A stretch of DNA of 64,000 nt, taken from assembly GCF_040529185.1 (NCBI RefSeq), contig NZ_CP159510.1, forward strand, positions 2,666,001 through 2,730,000, in the 5' to 3' direction. The notes under the pieces were generated by a model. That model worked only from the letters and a program-made list of their open reading frames with translations. It ran no database searches and was not told the origin of the DNA. Positions 26,001 through 34,628 of this stretch are shown here, piece by piece. Position 1 is the first letter of the stretch. Each line of letters opens with the position of its first letter. Both the position numbers and the translations under genes were made by a program. The stretch comes from Sporolactobacillus sp. Y61. Lineage in GTDB: Bacteria; Bacillota; Bacilli; Bacillales; Sporolactobacillaceae.

Positions 26001-28144
26001 CTGACATTCACCTTTTTAATCTTAAGTTCTTTGGGGTATTCAATTCTTGAATGATAGACCCCGCGCAGCGTCTCATCGATCGACTTCTCCACTGCTTTTA
26101 ATTCTTTCAGCGTAATATCACATTCATCAAATTGTCCATCGCTCAGTCGATCGCTAAAAATACTTTTTACCAGATTCTGGACTTTTAATTGTGTCGGTTT
26201 TTTCATTGCACGTACTGCAGCTTCAATACTGTCAGACAGTTCGACCACTGCAGCTTCTTTCGTCTGGACTTTGGGCCCGGGATATCGGAATTCACTTTCC
26301 GGTATCGGCTTTTCGCTCTGCTCCTGTGCTTTGACATAAAAATAGCGCAGAAGGGTTGTCCCATGATGCTGTTCGGCAATATCAATGATCTCCTTAGGAA
26401 AATGATGGTTCCTCAGGATATCAGCCCCATCATACGGATGCGAGAAGATGATGGTCCGGCTCAGCTGAGGTGATATTTTTTCATGAGGGTTAACCCCGTC
26501 CAGCTGATTTTCAACGAAAAATTTTGGTCGCTTCGTTTTACCGATGTCATGATAATAGGCCGCCACTCTCGCAAGCAGACCGTTTGCGCCGATCGCTTCG
26601 CAGGCCCGCTCTGCAAGATTTGCCACCATGACACTATGATGATAGGTCCCCGGCGCCTCAATCAGTATTTTTCGCAGCAATGGCTGGCTGGGATTCGACA
26701 GTTCAATCAACCGGAAGGGGGACAGAATACCAAAGCCGGCTTCAAACAGGGGCATCACACCATTAGCTAAAATAACAGACAGGAACCCGGATAAGAGGGC
26801 AAAACCAATCGACAGACTGGTACCGGTTAAAGAAAATGGCTGATTCTGAAACATCATGAGGGCTAATAGCGTTACGGCGTTTACAGAGGCAATGATCGAC
26901 CCGGTCTGAAGAACCCTCGGTCTCGATCGGCGGCCAAGGACAAGGGCTCCGGTGATGGAGGAGAACATGAGATAGACAGTCATCGGCGCATCGAAAAGTG
27001 CAGCTTTGATATCGATACCAAAAATAACACTGCCTGCCAGTGCCAGCAGTACACCTGAAACCAGAGCAAGACGCTCACTGAGCAGCATACGGATAAGCAG
27101 GGGTCCAACCGCGGCTGGAATAATCAGGTACAATCCATGGACACCTGTCAGGCCCAGGTAACTGCAGATCTTAATAATACCTGCCGTGCCGAGAAAGACG
27201 AGCGCATAAATATACAAATACTTGATGGATCTGTTCCGGTTCCTTTCTCTGAAACGCTTATATTCAAACCAGAAAATTGAAGTGATAAAAGCTGTAAGCA
27301 GAAATAAACCAATAAATGGAAGTGCATTAAACTTTTCATCGATAATGCCAACCAGTTTCAGCTGGCGCATCATATCGTTGGTGACCAGCTCGCCCTTTCT
27401 GACAATCACTTCTCCCTGATGAATCACTACGCTGTCGACGTTGCTTGCTGCTTCTTGCTTATTTTGCCGTGTTGCCTTTGTATCCAGTGAATAATTCGCT
27501 GTTATGTAGCTCTGGAGCACTTCATTAAGTGCCTTCCTGATGTCGTCATTGAGAACAGATGTCGGCAGGGATACTGCAGATCTTTCCTGAACACGCTGCA
27601 GATCATTCCAACCGATTTTCTGGCTCATCGCTTCGTAAATGCTGGTACTTGCCATATCCTCTGCAATACTTATTTCATTTTCAGAAGCAGTCAGCAAAGA
27701 CTTGAGTGCAGACGGCGATATATTCGCATCCGGAGTTTCAGCAAGGCTATCAGAAATGCGCTGTGTCGCCTTATCCTGATCCTTTGGCGAAGATTCTGCA
27801 TCAATATGATCTTCTTTTTTTACCTGATCGATGGTGTCAAACAGATCGCCAACCTTCTCAACCTGCATCAGCGCCAGACTTTTATTGTAGGCATATGCAG
27901 AGGGGGTGGACTCCATCGCTTCCTGTTTTCTTAATTCAGTCGCCTGTGTATCAACCACATCAACAGGTGCCTGAATGTCATGGGTCGCTACTTCATGAAG
28001 TCTGACATCCGGATTCTTCGGAAGGACACTGCCGATCATCAGGGCATACAAAACAATGCCGACAATAGCTGCAACGCTCCAGCCGGTGACAAATTTTAGA
28101 GATACGTCCTTCAGCTTATTAATTATTCCAGATGAAGATTTCAT
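25997..28144 (-). CDS. pgpH: Cyclic-di-AMP phosphodiesterase PgpH (7TM-HD)
   Basis: A 715-residue membrane protein of the 7TMR-HD family. An N-terminal membrane helix and large extracellular 7TMR-HDED domain (about residues 45-270) are followed by seven membrane segments and a cytosolic HD domain with AAYYHDIGK and FSHPYDGADIL...HHFP; the His/Asp residues bind metals and hydrolyse c-di-AMP to pApA. GGAGG precedes the ATG at 28144. It is translationally coupled to ybeY. Confidence 0.95.
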   Translation of the reverse strand: MKSSSGIINKLKDVSLKFVTGWSVAAIVGIVLYALMIGSVLPKNPDVRLHEVATHDIQAPVDVVDTQATELRKQEAMESTPSAYAYNKSLALMQVEKVGDLFDTIDQVKKEDHIDAESSPKDQDKATQRISDSLAETPDANISPSALKSLLTASENEISIAEDMASTSIYEAMSQKIGWNDLQRVQERSAVSLPTSVLNDDIRKALNEVLQSYITANYSLDTKATRQNKQEAASNVDSVVIHQGEVIVRKGELVTNDMMRQLKLVGIIDEKFNALPFIGLFLLTAFITSIFWFEYKRFRERNRNRSIKYLYIYALVFLGTAGIIKICSYLGLTGVHGLYLIIPAAVGPLLIRMLLSERLALVSGVLLALAGSVIFGIDIKAALFDAPMTVYLMFSSITGALVLGRRSRPRVLQTGSIIASVNAVTLLALMMFQNQPFSLTGTSLSIGFALLSGFLSVILANGVMPLFEAGFGILSPFRLIELSNPSQPLLRKILIEAPGTYHHSVMVANLAERACEAIGANGLLARVAAYYHDIGKTKRPKFFVENQLDGVNPHEKISPQLSRTIIFSHPYDGADILRNHHFPKEIIDIAEQHHGTTLLRYFYVKAQEQSEKPIPESEFRYPGPKVQTKEAAVVELSDSIEAAVRAMKKPTQLKVQNLVKSIFSDRLSDGQFDECDITLKELKAVEKSIDETLRGVYHSRIEYPKELKIKKVNVR

Positions 28145-28209
28145 TGCAGTGCCTCCGAAATTTCACTAGTCACCTGTTATATTTCCCCAACCTGTCCGTT
28201 AAGGTAGAT

Positions 28210-29169
28210 TCAGTCTCCATAGGCTTCAATAATTTTCTGTACCAGTGGATGGCGGACAACATCCGTACTTTTTAAAGAAACAAAAGCGATTCCTTCTATA
28301 TGCTCCAGAAGTTCCCTTGCCGTTATCAATCCTGATTTTTTCCCCTTGGGAAGATCTACCTGTGTCACATCTCCGGTGATAATCATTTTTGAACCGAAAC
28401 CCAGACGGGTCAGAAACATTTTCATCTGTTCCTGTGTTGTGTTTTGCGCTTCATCAAGGATCACAAAGGCATCTTCCAGTGTCCGGCCTCTCATATAAGC
28501 AAGGGGAGCAATTTCAATCGTTCCGCGATCCAGCAGTCGGAGTGTATGCTCTGCTCCGAGCACATCATGTAATGCATCATAAAGCGGGCGAAGATAGGGA
28601 TCAACCTTTTCTTTAAGGTCCCCCGGAAGAAAGCCAAGATTTTCACCGGCCTCAACTGCCGGACGAGTCAGGATCAGTCTTTTAATTCTGCCATTTTTCA
28701 AAGCGGTTACGGCCATGACAACAGCAAGATACGTCTTCCCCGTACCGGCCGGACCTATGGCAAAAACCATATCATGTTTTTCTATCGCTTCGATGTATCG
28801 CTTTTGTCCCAGGGTTTTCGCACGAATGGGCTTCCCCTTGGCATTTGTCGCGATTTCATCATCATAGAGGCGGCCGAAACTTTCCAGCTGACCATTTTCA
28901 GCCATCTTCAGGGCGTACACTGCATCCCGTTCGGTCACAGATATCCCGCGCCTGATCAGCCGAAGGAGTGCACGTAACACTTCTTCAACTCTTGCTGCGT
29001 CCTCCTCTTTCTCAGAAGAGACACTGATTGTACCACCCCGGGTGACGATTGAAATGCCCAGAGTCTTTTCTATAATTTTTAAATGAGCATCTCCCGGGCC
29101 AAAAAGCATCAGTGCTTCATTTGCATTATCCAGGTCTAATGAAATTTTATATAAATGGCGTTCTGGCAA
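28210..29169 (-). CDS. phoH: PhoH-family ATPase
   Basis: A 319-residue P-loop ATPase with a short N-terminal KH-like part (about residues 1-90) and the PhoH domain: Walker A GPAGTGKTYLA, Walker B VILDEAQNTT and an arginine-containing VRHPLVQKIIEAYGD tail. Members bind RNA and are linked to ribosome maturation with YbeY. The start is TTG at 29169 after a GGGGGA site at a rather long distance. It sits between yqfD and pgpH as in Bacillus. Confidence 0.93.
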   Translation of the reverse strand: MPERHLYKISLDLDNANEALMLFGPGDAHLKIIEKTLGISIVTRGGTISVSSEKEEDAARVEEVLRALLRLIRRGISVTERDAVYALKMAENGQLESFGRLYDDEIATNAKGKPIRAKTLGQKRYIEAIEKHDMVFAIGPAGTGKTYLAVVMAVTALKNGRIKRLILTRPAVEAGENLGFLPGDLKEKVDPYLRPLYDALHDVLGAEHTLRLLDRGTIEIAPLAYMRGRTLEDAFVILDEAQNTTQEQMKMFLTRLGFGSKMIITGDVTQVDLPKGKKSGLITARELLEHIEGIAFVSLKSTDVVRHPLVQKIIEAYGD

Positions 29170-29285
29170 GCTCTATTTATCCCCCTCGGTTGCTTCTGCG
29201 TTTCTCTCATTTTACCATATGTGATCTATTGAATTCCAATCCGTTTTTAATCGCATGAACTCCCGCATTATTTATCGACAGGCGA

Positions 29286-30500
29286 TTACTTTTTTCCCCC
29301 TTCCTTTTTCTTTTCCGCTGCCGGATCCAGCGCCTGGGGACGGACAATATCTTCATAAACGACATGGTGGCTTTTAACCACAAGCTCTCCATTTCCTGAC
29401 TGCGCTTTCTGATCCACTTTAGTGGATACCACCTTCGCACCCTGAGGAAGCCGGCCAAGCAGTTTAGTTACCGCCGTCCGTTTTGCTTCCTCCAGGGCCT
29501 CCTCTTGTGTTAACCGCCTTTCAGATACCTTTTTTTCCCGATAAAGGGTCCGGCTCCAGGTGACGGGAAGCTCCCAAAGAAGAAAACGTACTTTCTTTTT
29601 GACTGTTTCTTTATTGAAGGTATTGTACGGTTTCGATTTAAGCCCCCACAAAGGGATCTGAACGTTCCAGAACGACAGGCGGTACTGCTTACTGGACTTT
29701 CCGGTATAAAGGCTGTAACGGCTTGTCAGAGGCACAGACGTTTCCGACTGATACCAGGTTTCACCAATGACTTTCCCCTCTGAAGAGACAAATTTCGGAG
29801 ACTTGTCCGATCCGGTCCTGCCCGAAACGAGCAATTGCCCCCGCCTGACAAACTGGCTGCTTTCAACTACCGGCTGTCCTTTCTCGACAAACATTTGGTG
29901 GATCACAGCCGGCTTTGCCGCTATGAGATTTCTCGGACCCGCCGGTTTCTTCTTTTCGGCATATTTCTTCTGAACCACATCGATATGATAAGTTGTCCCC
30001 TCCCGTGAGACGCCAATCCAGGTGACTTTAGTCAGACTGGAGGTCAGGCTGTCTTCGATTTGTCCGGAGTCAGGTACGAAAATATCCAGAGTACCAACAT
30101 ACAGATGCTGCTCTTTTAACAAGGTACGTATACGTTCTTCAAGTTCCGGATCGGCTCCCTTAATCTGAACAGACCAGACCATGTTTGATAAAATAATCAG
30201 GATAAAGATAAAGAAAAAGATACCGATGACGGAACCGATTTGTATCTGAATTTTTCTCCACGAAAAGGCGATGCCGGTTTTCTTTATGATATGAATACGA
30301 CACCCGCTTTTCTTAACCAGTCGCTTTAACGTCGATGGGTTCTGAACAGGCAGGGTACAGACAAGAGTTGTCCCATTTATACGCCTGACCTGCCAGAGCG
30401 GAATACCCAGCGTCCTGCATACGGCTAAAAAGCGTTCGGGTTGATCTCCTTTTATTTCCACCTTTAACCGGCTCGTACTCTGCTGAATCCGGTTTTTCAA
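29286..30500 (-). CDS. yqfD: Sporulation protein YqfD
   Basis: A 404-residue membrane protein of the YqfD/SpoIV-associated family: a basic N-terminal cytosolic domain (about residues 1-85), one membrane segment (about residues 89-110), and a large extracytoplasmic domain with the conserved IAAKPAVIHQMFVEKGQPVV stretch. B. subtilis yqfD is sigma-E dependent and required for efficient sporulation. The TTG at 30500 follows GGAGG by seven bases; the open frame extends to 30536 without support. Confidence 0.92.
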   Translation of the reverse strand: MKNRIQQSTSRLKVEIKGDQPERFLAVCRTLGIPLWQVRRINGTTLVCTLPVQNPSTLKRLVKKSGCRIHIIKKTGIAFSWRKIQIQIGSVIGIFFFIFILIILSNMVWSVQIKGADPELEERIRTLLKEQHLYVGTLDIFVPDSGQIEDSLTSSLTKVTWIGVSREGTTYHIDVVQKKYAEKKKPAGPRNLIAAKPAVIHQMFVEKGQPVVESSQFVRRGQLLVSGRTGSDKSPKFVSSEGKVIGETWYQSETSVPLTSRYSLYTGKSSKQYRLSFWNVQIPLWGLKSKPYNTFNKETVKKKVRFLLWELPVTWSRTLYREKKVSERRLTQEEALEEAKRTAVTKLLGRLPQGAKVVSTKVDQKAQSGNGELVVKSHHVVYEDIVRPQALDPAAEKKKEGGKK

Positions 30501-30569
30501 TTCATGTCCTCCTTGTATACTATGTTTGAGCCTCAATTTATGGCTTTATAAATAAAGATTTTTCCTTGA

Positions 30570-30866
30570 TCACTTCATAGCCTGCTGCTCTTCCTGGTAA
30601 TAGATCTTCTGAACAAGTCCTTTGAGCTCTATTTCTGTTCCGGCAATATATTCCAGGACAAAACCTTCACCAGCTATGTGAAGCTTTCGGGAATCCATCG
30701 CAAGGACCAGTTCATTCTCTGAAAAAGCAATCACTCCATGATGATTTTCGATACTGAGGCTGGATTGTCCGATCAGTGTGATTCTCGGTAAGCCTGTTAT
30801 GACGTCTTCCGGAAGGTCGGAAACTTCCGTAAACCACTTTCTGAGCTTATCGGGCCATTTTCTCAT
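30570..30866 (-). CDS. yqfC: Sporulation protein YqfC
   Basis: A 98-residue protein of the YqfC/YabP-like family (MRKWPDKLRKWFTEVSDLPEDV, then LPRITLIGQSSLSIENHHGV). Such proteins are made in the mother cell under sigma E. The ATG at 30866 follows AGGTGGGA by eight bases. It directly precedes yqfD as in Bacillus, forming the start of the yqfC-yqfD-phoH-pgpH-ybeY-dgkA-cdd-era run. Confidence 0.9.
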   Translation of the reverse strand: MRKWPDKLRKWFTEVSDLPEDVITGLPRITLIGQSSLSIENHHGVIAFSENELVLAMDSRKLHIAGEGFVLEYIAGTEIELKGLVQKIYYQEEQQAMK

Positions 30867-30918
30867 GATCAATCCCACCTCATAACCACCATATGACTGA
30901 TAAAACCGGCATAGCACT

Positions 30919-30950
30919 AAAAAAGCCCGCAGTTTTCACTGCAGGTCTTT
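30919..30950 (-). terminator. Terminator upstream of yqfC
   Basis: On the minus strand a GACCTGCAGT / ACTGCGGGC hairpin with two mismatches is followed by TTTTTTAG. It would end a transcript reading out of the unexplained 30951-31190 region. Confidence 0.75.
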
Positions 30951-31190
30951 ACTGTTTGTTTTCACACGATGATTAAAGTCGATACAACCAGGATTCAGCC
31001 GGTACCTGCGACCTGCCCGTCGGCGATTCTTGCTTTATGGACTTTAGTACGTTAAACGGGAATACGAAGGCTTCTGGAGCGCTGAGTATACGAACGTCCA
31101 TTAATGGGGAAATAAAAGGAGACGAAGGAAAATATGGCCAGCGCTTGAGACGCTGGCCGGTAATCCATGGTTTATCTTATAAGCCTTAGA
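30951..31190. other. Unexplained non-syntenic segment with hairpins on either side
   Basis: About 240 bases between floA-side and yqfC-side genes with no gene call. On the plus strand one frame is open for about 66 codons ending at about 31191 (ending RRWPVIHGLSYKP) and another for about 40 codons (through VDTTRIQPVPATCPSA), overlapping out of phase, with no ribosome sites. On the minus strand the segment lies between two terminator-like hairpins and contains an AAAGTC/GACTTT pairing around a GC-rich core, as a structured RNA would. It may be a decayed transposase end or a small RNA gene; I could not identify it. Confidence 0.4.
31128..31158 (-). terminator. Terminator-like hairpin downstream of the 31221 gene
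   Basis: An eight-base perfect stem (GGCCAGCG / CGCTGGCC) is followed on the minus strand by ATATTTTCC. Confidence 0.5.
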
Positions 31191-31213
31191 ACAAACTACC
31201 CCTTTTGAAGGGG
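31190..31213 (-). terminator. Weak terminator-like hairpin at the end of the 31221 gene
   Basis: CCCCTT / AAGGGG with a three-base loop lies immediately after the stop codon and is followed by TAGTTTGTT on the minus strand. Confidence 0.45.
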
Positions 31214-31220
31214 GGCTTGT

Positions 31221-31685
31221 TCATCGTGTATATGGCCGTTTATAAAAACGGTGCGGGCGTAAAGCACGTGGTTTTCCGATACATTCAGAGAGAATGAACG
31301 CCTGACGGACCCGTTCAGGTTGATGTATCCAGTCTCCGGGTCCAGGGGATTCCGGCTTCTTCGCAGGAAACGGTTTGTCCGGAGGCCCCTCTTTCCCGGC
31401 ACCTGCTTTTTCCAGACGGCGACTGGCTTCAAGCATTTTTTTCTGCCATTCACTGGAAGCAGGAAGGTCAGGAACTGTTTCACTTTCAGGTTCAGGCTTT
31501 TTTTCCTGTACGGGTTGATCCGGAATCTGATCTTTAGAATCAGACACAGGAATCATCTTACCAGGCTCAATTCTCCCTCTTCTTTCCTGACGCCGTTTTC
31601 GTTCATTCTCATTTTGTTTTTCAACCGAGCGGGCAATATAGAAAATGAAAGCGATAACGGCAATGATGATTCCGACAAAACTCAT
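31221..31685 (-). CDS. Membrane-anchored protein of unknown function downstream of floA
   Basis: A 154-residue protein with one N-terminal membrane segment (about residues 3-18), then a strongly charged region that is probably unstructured (Lys/Glu/Pro-rich, about residues 20-125) and a conserved-looking C-terminal motif RVRQAFILSECIGKPRALRPHR. It lies 18 bases after floA on the same strand. The ribosome site AAGGAG (31697-31702) can pair with CTCCTT located between it and the ATG. I do not know its function; small membrane proteins at this position in other Bacillales share the C-terminal motif by my recollection only. Confidence 0.65.
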   Translation of the reverse strand: MSFVGIIIAVIAFIFYIARSVEKQNENERKRRQERRGRIEPGKMIPVSDSKDQIPDQPVQEKKPEPESETVPDLPASSEWQKKMLEASRRLEKAGAGKEGPPDKPFPAKKPESPGPGDWIHQPERVRQAFILSECIGKPRALRPHRFYKRPYTR

Positions 31686-31703
31686 GAAGGAGACAACTCC
31701 TTT

Positions 31704-32699
31704 TTACTTAGAATCATTCGGAGAGGTGTCTGAGGTTCCCTGATCTCCGAATGAATGACGCATTTCTGTATCAGCCTTAATGTTATTATAATTCATGTAA
31801 TCCATAACGCCGAGTTTGCCTGCCCTGAGTGCAGCAGCCATTGCAAGAGGTACATCAGATTCTGCTTCAACCACTTTGGCGTGCATTCCTTCCACGCGGG
31901 CGCGCATCTCCTGCTCGCCGGCAACGGCCATTGCACGCCTTTCTTCAGCTTTGGCCTGAGCAATATTCTTATCGGCCTCCGCCTGTTCCGTCTGCAACAT
32001 GGCACCGATATTTTTACCGATATCAACATCGGCAATATCAATGGAGAGGATTTCAAAAGCAGTTCCTGCATCAAGGCCCTTTTCAAGTACCGTTTTTGAA
32101 ATCGTATCCGGATTTTTCAGAACATCCTTATGTGACGGAGAAGAACCAATCGTGCTCACAACACCTTCACCGACACGGGCAACAATGGTTTCTTCCCCGG
32201 CACCACCAACCAGTCTGTCGATATTCGCACGCACGGTAATCCGTGCTTTTACCTTCACTTCAATCCCATTGATCGCGACACCGGAAATGAAAGGCGTTTC
32301 AATAACTTTGGGATTAACACTCATCTGCACAGCCTGAAGTACATCTCTTCCGGCCAGATCAATCGCTGCTGTCCGTTCAAATGTCAGAGAAATATTTGCC
32401 CGGTGTGCGGCGATCAGTGCATTAACGACACGATCAACATTCCCCCCTGCCAGGTAGTGGCTTTCCAGCTGGTTCGTATGAAGGTCAAGACCAGCTTTCG
32501 TTGCTTTGATCAGAGGTTCAATGACGCGCCTCGGTACCACTCGTCTGAGCCGCATACCGATCAGAGTGAATATCCCGATTTTAACTCCTGACGACAGTGC
32601 CGATATCCAAAGCATAATCGGTACAAACGTAAACAGAATGACAAGACCAATAATAATCAGTGCAGCAATAATTAAAATACCTACCGTTGATGCATCCAT
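31704..32699 (-). CDS. floA: Flotillin-like protein FloA
   Basis: A 331-residue SPFH-family protein of membrane microdomains. It has one N-terminal membrane segment (about residues 5-27), an SPFH core (about residues 30-200) and a C-terminal helical region rich in Ala and Glu ([30 protein letters not shown]), the flotillin-type coiled coil. The ATG at 32699 follows GAGGATG; the length equals B. subtilis FloA (YqfA). Its usual NfeD partner gene does not precede it here; a short NfeD is at 8057. Confidence 0.95.
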   Translation of the reverse strand: MDASTVGILIIAALIIIGLVILFTFVPIMLWISALSSGVKIGIFTLIGMRLRRVVPRRVIEPLIKATKAGLDLHTNQLESHYLAGGNVDRVVNALIAAHRANISLTFERTAAIDLAGRDVLQAVQMSVNPKVIETPFISGVAINGIEVKVKARITVRANIDRLVGGAGEETIVARVGEGVVSTIGSSPSHKDVLKNPDTISKTVLEKGLDAGTAFEILSIDIADVDIGKNIGAMLQTEQAEADKNIAQAKAEERRAMAVAGEQEMRARVEGMHAKVVEAESDVPLAMAAALRAGKLGVMDYMNYNNIKADTEMRHSFGDQGTSDTSPNDSK

Positions 32700-32796
32700 G
32701 AACATCCTCATCCCCTTTAGTGGAATACTCTTAGTCAGACTATTCCTGTGTATAAAGAAAGCCCTGCTTGTGATCAACGCAAACAGAGCTTTTCAT

Positions 32797-33240
32797 TTAA
32801 TTTAATTTACTGCGAACAAGACGATTAATCAGGCTACCGTCAGCCCGGCCTTTTACCTTTGGCATGATGGCCTTCATCACTTTGCCAATTTCGGTCTTTG
32901 ATACTGCTCCGACCTCTGAAATCACCTGATCAACAATAGAATTAACTTCATTCTCAGATAATTGTTCAGGCATGTAAGATTGAACAATAGCAATTTCTTT
33001 ACGGACTTCATCGATCAGATCCTGCCGCTCGGCTTTCTTAAACTCTTGGAGGGAGTCTTTTCTTTGCTTAAGCTCATGGGTCAGGACTGAGAGCGCTTCT
33101 TCGTCTGACAACTCTTTACGGCGCCTGATTGACTCATTATGAAGCGATGTTTTGATCATGCGAATAACGGTGAGTCGATCTTTATCTCTTGCTTTCATCG
33201 CCTGCTTCATATCGGCAGTCAGTCGATCAACCAGGTTCAT
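32797..33240 (-). CDS. yqeY: GatB/YqeY-domain protein
   Basis: A 147-residue protein with the YqeY domain also found at the C-terminus of GatB ([20 protein letters not shown] to the terminal [22 protein letters not shown]). It may bind tRNA; a separate role is not established. It lies 16 bases after rpsU on the same strand, the conserved rpsU-yqeY pair. Confidence 0.94.
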   Translation of the reverse strand: MNLVDRLTADMKQAMKARDKDRLTVIRMIKTSLHNESIRRRKELSDEEALSVLTHELKQRKDSLQEFKKAERQDLIDEVRKEIAIVQSYMPEQLSENEVNSIVDQVISEVGAVSKTEIGKVMKAIMPKVKGRADGSLINRLVRSKLN

Positions 33241-33256
33241 TGATCAAAACCCCTTC

Positions 33257-33436
33257 TCAGTATCTGCGACGTTTTTTACGTGCAGCCTCAGATTTTTTCT
33301 TACGCTTAACACTCGGTTTCTCGTAAGTTCTCCGCTTTTTAACTTCAGCTAAAGTACCGGATTTTGAAACCGAACGTTTGAAACGTCTTAATGCATCTTC
33401 AATTGATTCATTCTTTCGTACCCTCGTCTCGACCAT
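33257..33436 (-). CDS. rpsU: 30S ribosomal protein S21
   Basis: A 59-residue basic protein matching S21 throughout ([20 protein letters not shown] and [22 protein letters not shown]). The ATG at 33436 follows GGAGGGAGGG. A strong sigma-A promoter lies 60-90 bases upstream. It is followed closely by yqeY. Confidence 0.96.
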   Translation of the reverse strand: MVETRVRKNESIEDALRRFKRSVSKSGTLAEVKKRRTYEKPSVKRKKKSEAARKKRRRY

Positions 33437-33497
33437 CGTAGTTTCCCTCCCTCCGAAAACAAAAGCAGCTTAAACTGACATCCGTATGTCACTAGCC

Positions 33498-33526
33498 ATT
33501 ATATACGATAGATAACAAATTATCAA
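33498..33526 (-). promoter_or_regulatory. Sigma-A promoter of rpsU-yqeY
   Basis: On the minus strand TTGATA (33521-33526) and a perfect TATAAT (33498-33503) are separated by exactly 17 bases. Confidence 0.82.
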
Positions 33527-33679
33527 ATATACGAAAGCGTTTTTTATCGTTATTCGGAAGTGATCTGTGGCATGACAACATATTTTCTGTCCTGACACAG
33601 TGATTTACCCGCATGTTTCCCATACTTTCAGTCATGGACAACCTCTGGGTTAAATAAAATAGGACGAGGTGATCAATCG

Positions 33680-34603
33680 ATGGATCAACAGATCATTATC
33701 CTGATTCTTTATATCCTTCTCTTTCTGATTGGTATGGGTGTCATGACCGGAGGCATGCATGCGCTGGTCGGAGGACGGATGAAGGAAACACTGGAGCGCG
33801 CCGCAGACACCCCGTTAAAGGGCCTTTTTCTGGGAACCCTGGCTTCCATGCTTTTACAGAGCAGTTCAGCAGTAACGATCATCACGGTCGGACTGATCAG
33901 TGCACATGCCATGCGTTTCTCTCAAAGTGTCGGCGTCATTCTTGGAGCAAACATAGGAACGACATTGACCGGTGAAATAGCCGCTCTTCCGGTTGGATCA
34001 CTGCATTATCTGTTTTTCGGTGCCGGATTTGTTCTCATGTGTTTGCCCTTCAGACGCAGCTTCCCGGTCGGTTCGCTGTTTTTCGGTATCGGTTGCCTCT
34101 TCGCATCGATGGCCGGATTCAGAAATCTCGCACAGCCGCTCGTCGAATCTGCTTTCATCCGTGATATCCTTATGGATGCGAATGACAATCTGCTTTATGC
34201 AGTCGTGGCAGGGACCCTTTTCGCAGCTGTTATTCAATCCAGCTCGGCCACCATGCTTGTCTGTATGGGGTTCCTTGATCATCAGCTTTTGTCACTGTCG
34301 ACAGCCATTGCCATTATGCTTGGATCTAATATTGGGACGTGCATGACCACGTATCTGGCAGGTCTTGGAACCGGAAAAGAGGGAAGATGGACGGCTTATA
34401 CACATATTCTCTTTAATCTTCTGAGTGTTGTGGTATTTTTCCCATTCATTACATTCTCAGCCGATCTGTTAATGGGTATTTCGGGCAGCGGTCGGGCGGC
34501 GCTCGCCCACGCATCAGTCATCTTTAATCTTGTCACTGCCCTGATTGCAGTGCCATTTGCAGGCATGTATGGCAGATGGGTAGAAAGAAACAGGTTGAAC
34601 TGA
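33680..34603 (+). CDS. yqeW: Na+/Pi-cotransporter family protein (YqeW-like)
   Basis: A 307-residue membrane protein with about eight membrane segments and the duplicated QSSSA motif of sodium-phosphate cotransporters (LLQSSSAVTIITVG and VIQSSSATMLVCMG), each followed by a LGxNIGT motif. It lacks the C-terminal PhoU-like domain found in longer members. The ATG at 33680 follows GAGGTGAT. It is divergent from rpsU and convergent with mtaB, as yqeW is in B. subtilis. Since the pst operon is missing beside pbpA, this may be a phosphate route, which is inference. Confidence 0.9.
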   Translation: MDQQIIILILYILLFLIGMGVMTGGMHALVGGRMKETLERAADTPLKGLFLGTLASMLLQSSSAVTIITVGLISAHAMRFSQSVGVILGANIGTTLTGEIAALPVGSLHYLFFGAGFVLMCLPFRRSFPVGSLFFGIGCLFASMAGFRNLAQPLVESAFIRDILMDANDNLLYAVVAGTLFAAVIQSSSATMLVCMGFLDHQLLSLSTAIAIMLGSNIGTCMTTYLAGLGTGKEGRWTAYTHILFNLLSVVVFFPFITFSADLLMGISGSGRAALAHASVIFNLVTALIAVPFAGMYGRWVERNRLN

Positions 34604-34628
34604 CACCATACAACCTATCACTTTCCAT

